Source: Chaetoderma sp. LZ-2023a (Eukaryota > Mollusca > Caudofoveata > Chaetodermatida > Chaetodermatidae). Taken from it: 64,000 nt of DNA. Positions 28,301 to 40,300 of the stretch are shown one piece after another; within the stretch, counting starts at the first letter, position 1; every line of letters begins with the position of its first letter. Made by a program: the position numbers and the translations under genes. The notes below the pieces were generated by a model. It made no database searches and was not told the DNA's origin. It was given only the letters and a program-made list of their open reading frames with translations. Location: positions 19,879,722 to 19,943,721 of the forward strand of contig CM067372.1 in assembly GCA_034401795.1 (NCBI GenBank), read 5' to 3'.

Positions 28301-31300
28301 GCTAAACGCAAATTGGGTGACAACACTGCCACCGGAGGACATGCCAGGTATCACAATAGCTCGTTTTCGTTCGTAGTCTAGCTAAAATGTCTTTAAGAAC
28401 TAGAATTATGGCCCTTGGTACAAGTTGTGGCCTCGTCACATACACAATGAAGATTGTTATTAACCACAGCTAGGGCCCTTGTCTAAAAGTGTGGCGTATT
28501 CATTTTTATAATTCAAATAGATATTTCTTGAAGGAACAGCTGCAAAATTTGGTTTTAATCCATCAACAAGAAAAGAAACGTGCCACAAACATTTTCCACA
28601 TAGGCTTCAATAGTTTGAAAGTACCACAAGGGGCATACCTCAGTTATTTAAAGGTGTGGCCACTTAATATTCATAGCTCAAATAGATGTTGCCTAAAGGA
28701 AATTATCTGCAAAAGTTAGTTTTAATCTATCCATAAATGACAAAATTTATTACAAAATGTTTTCTCCATCTACGCCATAACTCTGCTATTTGAAGGCCTA
28801 GACACTTCATATTCAGAGCCCAAGTACTAATGGTTCCAATGGGGAAATTAACCTTTGACCTATATTATCAATAAACTAGGTTAGCCTGGCCTAGTTTGTA
28901 TATCGGTGGTAGCTTATGCCTATAGGTACACAGTAACACACCCATCAAATTTGAAGCCAATTGCTCTAAAAATTATTAAACATTCCACCGAAGTAATATC
29001 TTTCCTCCAGAATGCACAGCCTAGAAGATTTGCACCTCACAACTTGTCATCGATTCAGCATCATTTTCATCATGGATAGATTTTCACAGTTGCCAGTCAA
29101 CTGATCTAAAAACCTAACGTTGACAAGGACGCTGTTACCACTGCCAAGAAAAGTGATGCATATGTCTCGAATTCTTATTTGCAGGTGAGACAAAAATCCA
29201 GGGTTGGAAAAAATCATGATTGTTTCAAAAAAATCAAAAATCAGATTTTGATGATTTTTTACTAGAACTATAACAAAATCAATTTTTTTTTACATGCACT
29301 CATATACGGAACTTAATAGAATATAATCAATCTAAACAATGTTGACCTTATTTATACTATTGAAATGTATTATAACAATAAGCATCCCATAATTTGTTCT
29401 AGTTGTTCTTAAGACATTGTTTAACTTGTGATCACATTTTGAAATAACTGCTGTTCTACTGGACGGGTCATGACCATTGACCAAATATACCTACACTACC
29501 ATAACCATGTTTTGTCTACACTTGATGGGTTAATTTTATTCATCTTAATATTTTGTGGATAAAATTTGTATAAGGCTGTATAACTCTGGACATGGTATAA
29601 AATATTTTGAATACAATTTAACTGAATGTAGTCGGCAATAGCTGTCGGTCAAATTTGTTTGAAAATATTCAGCTGGTCTAGTTATTATTGTCTAGTGAAA
29701 TTATTGTCTAGTGGCTGACAGCAGTCAAAGTTAAGTCGGTTAAAAATAATATTCACAGAACTGTTATAAATAGTATTGGTCTGTGCTGTGTTTATGCATT
29801 AATTAACAACTACGGAAAGTTTCCACTAACTGTACTGAGAGAAATAAAGCTTCCTAGTTCTTATATTAGCATAATATTGTATAACCAGGCCTATTAACTA
29901 TCTGAAACAATAGCTACAATAACTTTTAACAAATCAAAAAAAATCTTTAGAAATTTTATAGTGCAAATGAGATGAGTTGAGGAGGAAAAAATCGAAAAAG
30001 TGTATTTTTCTCAGCTTGATTTAATCATTGATTTAATCATAGGATTTAATCGATTTGATTAAATCAAAACCACCCTGCAAAGATCCATATTGGGCTCACA
30101 AATGTAAAAAGGACAACTGATTGCCAAAAAAAGAAGAAAATAAACGTTTCAATGTAACATTGTGTTAATAGCTATTACAAAATACTGAGAATGACAATTG
30201 AGATGAGAACTTCAATGAACCTGTCCAGCTTATCCATCCATCATCTGACGTCATAATCAACTAAGTGATCTGTAGGATGACGTCATAATTAATTATGGCA
30301 TGAATGACTTGATTTAGTCCATCTTTAATGTCTAATAGTTTGACATGTTGTATGAATTGTATGTTTTTACTATTTAATAAATATTGTCGAATATTTTGAA
30401 TCTAATTTGACTTGGCGCTGTTGCTGCCATAAGCAGCAACAGCACCCAGTCAGATTTGTTTCAAAATATTTAACAGCTTACCTGTAGTTTTCTGGAAATT
30501 GATAGTCAAGGATGTTCAGGGATCGACGGGCGAAGCGTGGATGGAGCTTAGCTAGAGATGGATGGGGCACAGCTAAAACTGGAAAAGTCCATTATGATGT
30601 AATAATATAGTGATGTAATAGTATTATGATGCAACATTTGCATGGCAAATAACAAAGCCACAGCAAATGATACAAGAGTCCCTTGTGACGCTCACCTGGA
30701 CTATTAGTATTTCAGAATCCAAGATGGCCACCAGAAAGATCGACCAATCAAAACTCTGAATAGCATAGCACCATGGGGTACTCCTGGTGAAATTTGGCTA
30801 AAATCAGGCCATTGACTGAGGACGAATAGTGGTAAATGTTTGGAAATTGCCAAAAAATAAGATTTTGACTCAAACTAGAGCCGACCGCTATATGAATCTT
30901 CTAGACAGATTTGGTTGAAAACAGCCAAGCTTTAAAGGAGAAAAAGCAATTTGACAATTTCCAGGAACGTTTGCATAAAATCTAAGATTTTCACCCAATA
31001 TTTGACGAATCAAAATTCTGATTGAAAATTCTAGAGCCTATCATCATAGGATCCTTGCATCCAAATTTGGTTGAAACCGCTCAAGTCGGTAAGAAGCAGC
31101 AATTTAAACGAAATCACGGATTTCTTTTTTCACGAGAGAGTTGATACTTACCTCCCTAACACACTTTGATATTTCCAAAACATCGACTTTCACTCAAAAA
31201 ACACTCAGATTAAAAGGTTAGGTGCCCCTAATAGGCAGGTAGTCAGATGACAATTCGGCGGATGCCAGCCCCAACTTAGCGCATGCGCAGACTAGCACTT

Positions 31301-34300
31301 CCTCTGACTAATTTATTGGCTGACACTATGCAAATTTAAGAAAGCCTGAAGACCGAGCCTCTGTGGGGCAGAGAGGTCGGGTCCGTGTTAGGGAGGTAAG
31401 TATCAACTCTCTCGTGAAAAAATAAATCCGTGATTTCGTTTATTTCACTTCAAGAGTATACATACCTCCCTAACAGTCTTTGATATTGCCAGAATTCGTC
31501 AGAGAATTCGGCGGGAGGGAGGTGAGGTCAAAAGACCAGCTCTTCCCTATGCGCTTTTCTGCGTTTAAGGCACTTAAACTTCTGAAATTGTGTAAAAACA
31601 CAACCAGAGATAGAGTTGAATATCAGATAACACAACCGATGGATGAGAGAAGACCATATGTCATATGCGCTCCCCACCCCCATCCCCTTCTCTTGTGAGT
31701 GTAGCTCGCGGGGGTACACGCTGGTCCGTGATGTTGCTCCACTCTATTGCACCACATTACAGGATGTGCGGGAGGGCTGGTTAGCTACGGTTCTCGGGGT
31801 TACGGATCCCGTTTCGCGACTCTGAAAGGTACAAAGACCGGCCTCTAGAGCCGGTGGAACGATCACGTTCCAGTGGGGCCATGCGACCATTGCCGCCGAG
31901 ATTGACCCTCATGGTCTCGTCCCAACTGTCCGTGTCACCGGTATGTCAGTCCATTAACTAGTTTAAATGTCTGGACTTGATAATATAATTAATAGTAATA
32001 TCCTATACAAACAATGCTACTCGTTTGATAGTAAATAAGCAAAATAATACAGTACATAGAACCAACCTGGTGTTCTTTCTACGTGGGCTCGCCGAAGGTA
32101 CCACACAGATTTGTAAATCTGCAGAGGTATCCCCGCAAGGGAGCATCGCAACGAGGCTACTTGAATAGTTTAATATAAACCAATTATACTCCTAACACAC
32201 ACAAAATATTATTGTTGTGAGAGGAAAGTGTCTCGCATGGGCCTCCGTCACAGGAAAATGCCTTCAACGACGAGGTGGAGGAAAAGAGCTGGCAAAAAAG
32301 GCCACTCTTTTGTTCAAACAAAAAGCTTAGTGCAGTGGTCAATCCTAGTGAAGTCATAATTAACGTGATGCACACAGGTTTACATGAAGACGGGACGGAT
32401 GATTTCCGAAGAATTCGCGGGTAACCGTCTTATGTAGGTCCAAAGATACTGCATTGGTAGTTGCTTCTTTATTTATGCAGGCCTTCTGCTAAAGTCTAAC
32501 CTACCCTTTAGTTGTTAGATACGTTTCCAAGCTTTGGCCGCGAGTGGCAGGGATTCTTACCTATCTTTAGACACATACATCTAACCGGCGAAGATGCCCA
32601 GCTTCCCGAAGGTCGCCCCACATAGCATGTTCCTCAGAAAGACCGCGTGCGTACATGTTACGGAGAAACAGCTGCCGAATCACATGACGATCCGGTCACC
32701 ATTGCACCTCATCCACATATAACATCACCAGGACAAATTACAGTTCACATAAGCAATTTAGAAAGAGCAATAGCATTTATGGTGGGGAGTAAAAGACAGA
32801 TATCCATCGCTAGTGGCCTTCCCGTGAGGGCGTGGTGGGTTCTAAGACCTCACCCAGTCACTATACCGAGTTGGATGGAGATTTGCGTCTCGTCCATCAC
32901 CCGTGTGTTACCGAATTAACATTTCACCTGTCATTAGGGTTAAGTTCCAGAATGCACAGAGATGCACTGCAGGCCAGTCTACATAATATAATTTCTTTTC
33001 TTCCTACATTGGCGGGGGAATCTAAACTAACTGGTATCCGAAGATACTGGGGGAAGTGTATGTAAATCAAAACTTTAGTTATCACCGTTCAGAAACCCCA
33101 ATAGTTTCCGAGTTGAATCCTGCCAACGTGTCGATTGGGAGTCCAGACAATTACCACGCCATGAGGCTGGAGGAGTGCAGAAAGAGACAATCACTCGATA
33201 TTAATAAGAGGCCCTAAGGTAATTGGCCAATTTTATACAATCTAGCCGGTGTGTGGTATTACATATCCACTACAGCCAGAAAAGAGGCGTACACAATGTG
33301 TCTCTTACAGAAAGATTGTCCCTAACTACTTTAAACCTATCCTATCGAGCTAGAATAGCTAGGTTTAGTCGGTCACATGTCAGGCTCGAGCATGTGAGCA
33401 TGATCAGTGACCTCAGTGTAAAATTGATGCTGGGGGAATATATTGATGCAGATATAATGTTGCTGTATAGTATTACCTAGCGTACTGTGTCCTAGAGTTT
33501 TCATATAAACAAAACATAATAACTAGGATAGCTACTTGCCATATATACACCTGTGCAAAAGTTAAGCACCAGCAAAAACAATAGAACGTAGAAACATGAT
33601 GGTACAACTAGGCTGCCATACTTTTTGTCCCCGCGTTAGCTGACATAATTCCAAGTACGAAATGCATATGCATGCATGACTTCACGCCGCTTGATGTCCG
33701 TGCGTGGTGGGAAACAGCACATGTGTTCAGTTATGTAAAAGTCCAGTTTGAGGTGTAGAACATTACATACAGATTTAGGCGACAAGATTAGGAATTTTGT
33801 GTTCATGACCGTGGTTTATTTGTACAGAGAGAATTAGCTCTTGATTGTGAACCGCTATGGCAAGACGAAGGTTAAGTGATCGTGTGAAATGGCAAATCAT
33901 AGGCATGCATACCACTGGTATGTCATGCAGAGAGATTGGCAGACAGCTGAACATTAACCATACTGTAATCAGTCGTTTGATTGCAAAACATGGGCAAACT
34001 AACAAGATGAAGGACAGGCCTAGATCTGGAAGACCGAAGAAGACTACTGCCCGTGATGATCGAGCCCTAGTACGCCTTGTTAGGAGATCTCCATTCACCA
34101 ACAGCAGAGTGCTCAGCCAGCAATGGGAAACGCGCAATAGAGTGTCAATGTCTACCGTCAAAAGGAGACTGTATGCGGCTGGCATGAAAGCTAGGAGACC
34201 TGTCAGACGTCCTCTCCTCACTGCACACCACAAAGAGGAGCGTCTGAGGTGGTGCAACGAAAGAAGACACTGGAACATGAGATCCTGGAGACGGGTACAC

Positions 34301-37300
34301 TGGTCCGATGAAAGTCGGTTCCTGCTTCATGCCACAGATGGTCGAACTCGTGTATGGAGGTCCAGACGCACGGCGTACGCCCAACGTAACATCATGGAAG
34401 AAGTTCCATTTGGTGGAGGTTCCGTTATGATATGGAGGTGCATCTCATTTGATTGTAAGCTGGATCTGTTGAGTGTACCTGGAACACTAAATGGACAAAG
34501 ATATCAAGATTCCATACTGGATAGAGTTGTGGTCCCTCATTTTGTAAATCATGCACCTGGAACCCACCCTATATTCATGGATGACAACGCCCGACCACAT
34601 CGTGCTAGAGCTGTGCATGAATACCTCCGCCAGAATGCCATCGAAACCCTACCATGGCCAGCAAGGAGCCCTGACATGAACCCTATTGAGCATATCTGGG
34701 ACATTCTGGGAAACATGGTGAGAAGGAGGGATCCTCCTGTGCAGAACCTACAGGAATTAACAGACGCACTCCATCTTGAATGGCAACGAATACCACAATG
34801 GCGTATCAGTCGGTTGGTGACCAGCATTAGACGTCGTGTCCAGGCCGTCATCCAGGCACAAGGTGGATATACCCGGTATCAATAATGACAGTCTCAAACT
34901 CGTGCACAGATGTTAAACTTAGTTTTCAGACACCATTAATGACAATCTAGCCATGTGTGTCAACTGTAGGGCAATAGTTGTCAGTTGTGTCAACGTAACC
35001 ATATTCAGGCCTCGTTTTCAAGTTCAAACAAAAACATACAGTGTTTCCCCACCATCATAATCAGCATTCCTCTAGTTGCATTATTACCTCTTGCACTAAG
35101 ATGGATGGGTACATAAATGTTTATGCTATTGCTTTCTTCATAGCACATGAATATACCCTCGCATGTGCGTAAAAATAGGGTGGTGCTTAACTTTTGCACA
35201 GGTGTATACATAACTAACTAATACAATGCTGACAGTATATCAGGTCATAAGACCTTACGGTGCTTGTTAGTTGTAAGCACATGGAAATAAAGATAATATA
35301 TACCATATGAAACAGAAAGTATAAAAATCTGGTCGGAAAGACCGGGAAGGTACCTATTAGTCATCAGTACTGTGTACTGAAATAATGAAATGTACAATAG
35401 TATAGTTACTTGACTACCTATTGATCATCGGTACACTAAGTTCATAAATCACAGAAATTGATATGCTACAGTTGAGTAGCGCCAGATGGCACCATTCTAA
35501 ATGCAGGGAAGATTTTCACAAGCAGACTGTTGATGCGGCTCACTCTCAAGACGGTGAAGAAGAACAGTTATAGAAAGATGTCTATTAGATAGGCACAATT
35601 CCGAATGCAGGGAAGATTTCCGCAAGCAGACTGTTGATGCGGCTCACTCTCAAGATGGTGAAGAAGAACAGTTATAGAAAGATGTCCATTAGATAGTCAG
35701 AATAACTGATACACAGTGTTATAAAGTTTCCGTCCGGCGACGGTAGTTTGAAAGTTGGCCATTAACAACGAGGGCTACAGTTGTAATTAAATATGCATGT
35801 ACATTAAATTGGGTACGCAGTGCGGGATACATCCCATAGCTCTTGTGATGCACCGAGCAGAGTCCCACCAGACTGTGGTCTAAAAGTTAATTAACACACG
35901 CGACATGCTGCGTGGAAGTTTGATACCTCTTTTCAGCATGGTCTGGAAGATCCGGCGAGTCATCCACCAAGAATCACCTCGGCTTTACATCCTGTGGAAT
36001 ACATCGGGCCCGCAAGGCCCATCCGCAGGAAACTCCTTTGTGAGCGCTCCGAAAAAAGGGAGTTCTTATATTAATTTATTTTGCCCCCGGATGGCCGTCC
36101 GGGAGCTTCCAAAATTGCTATCGCGGATGTCCAAGACTGCTCACCAGCGCAGGAGATCTCAATTCCGAATGGCACTGCTGTTAGTCTGTGAGCTTGTGTA
36201 CCTTATATGCATTTTTGGGTATAGTAGCTGAAACTTTCAGGAAGTATTTTCATGATATCAAGATACATGAAACCACTTGATACCAATTTTTCCTATCTAT
36301 CGATAAGCCGCCATCTTGGATTTCAAAATGGCCGCCATATTCAAGTTAGTTTTCTACTTATATCGCCGGCTGTTTATTGGCATACATGATATCAACGTAC
36401 ATGCCATACTCTATAGTATGTGTTTGCATTAGGGATTCATGTAAAATGATAGAAAATAAGATAACAAACAACAATGTCCCCTAGAACGGCCATATTGGAT
36501 TTAAAAATGGCCGCCGATATGGAGAAACCCCTATTAAATTACACAAAAATTATCCAACTGGTCCTTGCCTTAAAATGAGTAAGACTTTACATTAATTGGT
36601 ATATGTTTAGAGAAAAAAAAGAACATATATACATTGTATAAACCAGTGGTGTAGCAATAGAAGGTTCAAGGAACATGGGCCCCCTGACCATTAGGGGCCC
36701 CACCAGCCTGCAATATTATTTTATGCAGAAGTTTTGAACCTTCTTTCTTTAATAATAATGTGACCAGAAATACCCCCTCCATCTCCTGCATTCTGATAAA
36801 ACCTTTTTATCAGAATGCAGCCTTGCAGTAGATGACTTCTCAGATCATCTACTTTCCCAACTTTAATCGTGAGTAGCACTCAGAACCACTCCATACTGCA
36901 ATGGCGTAGACAAATGTGGCTTGTGTAGGGGCTTAAGCCCTAAAGATTTTGGCAAATATTTTTCAATTCTGCACAATCAACCAAATGAGTGTCTATATAT
37001 ATATATACCTCTGAGAGCATCTAAAATTTAAAAAACCCTCTGGGGAGGACATCCAGAATTGGGACCCACACACGTTCTGACCAGGGGCCCCCAAACGACA
37101 TCGCTACGCCACTGGAATACACATTACTCACTTGTAATATATCCAAAATAGATACCTTTTTTTACCATTTTTAACATTTAAAAAATAATCTTTTGATCTT
37201 TTGGTTACGACGGCTGTTTGCCACCTCGTCCCAAACTGCAAATTTGCTACTATTTCTTTGACCAAAACTGATGATTAAACAACAATTCAAATTCGCTTAT

Positions 37301-40300
37301 TGTAAATATAATACACTGAAGTTCTAATTTTGAGATCAGTTTGCATCATCTGGGTCAACATAACTACTTACGTTCTGGCAATGGTCTTCCTCTCCTTCAC
37401 ACCGGCACAGTTCTGTACACACTAGACCTTTTAATCGACATGAACATCTACCTAAAGCGCACTTATTTGTTGAGCTTGGGTTAGTGGTACCACACGTACA
37501 CCTCACTAACTCAACCACCGCTGCAGGGGCTGGTGCAACCTTGGAGAACAGAGGTACAAGCCTGTGCTCTTCCTTCACCCAGCCATCCTGTAAGGGATCT
37601 GGTGATAGTGGACTGACAACAAGGTCTTGTTCCCACACCGAAGCTTGGCAGTGAGCACGCTGGATATGCTAAACCCATGTTCCATGTGTCGGTGGTAGCA
37701 TGTCGACACCTTTGTTCATGCCTTGTTGTTTGAATAGGTGCCATCTGAGGTGATGGGGCTAAGTAATGTGCACATTCTTCTTACAGAATAAACTACATAA
37801 AAAGGAAATGCACCCATTTAATGTATCATTAGAAGGCTGGGTGTCACAGCCGAGGCCGGATATTAAAGTTACAATCTTGGTATTTGCTTTTAGGAAGGCT
37901 TCTAAGCACGCTTTCTTAGACTTATGCAGCCTGTGGTATCTTTTGCTCTCTCCGGTCCAAGAGCATCATAAATAGGTTGAAGTAGAACTAGTCGTCGTCG
38001 ATCACCCGTGCCCATCACCAGGACAGATTTCTTGCCAAGAAGAACTGTACGTCTCAGCGCAAGAATCAAAACATCTGCATCCTGACTGTAAATGTGAACA
38101 TTATATCCAACTTTATTTGCTTCCACTGCATGCAAGATCATTAAGGTATCGGCTTCTTCTTGTGCACTGACACCAGGAGTGGCATTATTGGTGTAGTTGG
38201 ACATCACTTCTTTGCGTGTGGCTGTTATCATACACATTTTAGAATGGTCTATTAATCTCTGTGCAAGATAAAGTGTCAACAAATCTTTTGTAGCTACACT
38301 TCCAAGGAATACTTTTAATTCAGGAATTTTGGTATTGCCTTCTACATTATAATCTTTTGGCTGTGCCTTTCCACCCCTGCGTCGTTCATGTCTTGATTCC
38401 TTTAATGAGCCAACGACAGCGTAATTGTCAAAAATTACCCTTACAGAATTGTAATTACGTGATTTGATATCAATGAGCTCAACATAAGCTTTGCCAAGGG
38501 CTTTACCATTTTCAAATGACTTCACAGCCATGAGTTCTTGTACTACAGCCATACTGTCTACAATTAGACAGAGCTGTGCATCTGTGGAACCGTATGCACC
38601 ATCTGAAATGAGATTGTCTTGGCAATCCTCCATCGGTGACACTGGAAGATTCTCGAAGACAGTTATCAATGAGCCTTTATTTAATGTTGGGTGCACAGAA
38701 CCATCTGGTCTCATTAATGTCCGATTAACAGTTGTAAATTCATAATTACCAATCACCTCTTCCATATCTATTTTACGAGATGAGCGCGCTACAACAAGTA
38801 GTCGAGACATTAGACCAGACGTTGCCTGGAGGGTTAAAACATCAGACTTTGCCTGTACTTTAACCTCCTTGGTTGTAGAAGTCCATGTAAACGACTTACA
38901 TTTTGTCATCTTGTCCCAAAGATTTGTATTTCCACATATTCTTTCATCAACAAATTTCTGCATTGCAGATTTTCCCATGAGCTCACAGGACAGGATGCTT
39001 TCCTCAACAGCTTTAGGAACTATCCCATTAGTGACAAGCTTAACCATTGCTGTATTGCCACTCTTGAATATTCCACAAGGTGCTAGGACATCAAATAGCT
39101 TTTTAATAGCTTGTTCTTGCCCGAGTGTTGTTGACTTATTGAGTTCATGGTGATCCATTTTACTCTGTTTCTTTAAGTCAGCCATGGCCTCTGTTTCATT
39201 GGCAATTCGTGCTAATTCTGGTGCACACATACAAAACTTCAGAAGAGTAGCCGGAGACTGAGTGATGCCACCAATAGCACCCTGACCTTTGAGATTTTTG
39301 TTTACATGTTCTTGAGCATGATCAATACCGATGCGAGTGAATGGTATCTGGTTGGAAGTGTTCACAGTGAATTCATGTGCCATAAACTCCTGCCAGATTT
39401 CTGGATCAGTAGTTTGAAGCCGACACATTCGTGCAATATATTCTGGAATATTCTGTGCATAATCATGCCTCCCATAAGCAAAGAAATACACACATAGTTT
39501 TTCAAGTGACAACAGGTGAAGGAACCAGTCACCTAGCCGGGTAGCACGCTGGAATTGCAGTAAGATCAAGACCTGTTTCATGTACATTCGTGCCCATTTG
39601 AAAATGGGCTCTGTGTTGTGCTCAGCATCAAAGTCGGCAAGCTGTTTCTCTATATTAAGTGACTCAAGTGTGATTAATAATCCCTTATCTGACTCACGAA
39701 TGCTCTGTTTCGATGTGCATGCATCAGACAGTATTTTAATACTCTCTTCAAGAGCTACGCGGACAGCAGGCCTTTCAGCAAAAAACTCTCCTATCCAAAG
39801 ATCGAACAATACCTGCAGGGTGACTTCGTGAGCTTCCATAGCTCTGTTGCAATGATTCCCATTTATAATTTGATTAACAGTCACAGAACTGTATAAACCT
39901 GCTTCGACCCAAGCCTCGTCAATCCCGCTTCCTTCTATGGCCTTTACCAAACATCTGAGAGCACATACTGAAGTGTGGAATACACCTGGACACACAACAA
40001 ACTGATCCTTGAACCGTGAATCCAAATCTTCCAACTTCAACACTCGTTTGTATAGATCCATGTCAAATGTGACAACAAGCTTCCGCCCATTACCAGACAC
40101 CAGGCTGTTCAATCTACAAAGTTGGTCTAAAGTGGTAACCAGGGTTGACCATTCGTGTGCTGGGGCATTTATGATAGGTAGAGTAAATGCCTTATCAACA
40201 ATCAAAGAGGAATGATTCGTGGATTCAGGTGTGTTTGAAAGACTGTTGTATGCAGCCCACACTGGTATCATTTGCGTTGTTCTCTCGTCATCTACTACTT

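Noticed and set aside
28317-28372. Possible extra ACSM exon (minus frame with [12 protein letters not shown])
   Set aside because: The spliced product is already continuous without it, and the sequence belongs to a local repeat.
31696-32160. GC-rich hairpins considered as tRNA or other structured RNA
   Set aside because: No cloverleaf, no TTC arm or anticodon geometry; only isolated palindromes.
33775-34851. Minus-strand frames across the Tc1-like element
   Set aside because: They are shadows of the transposase.
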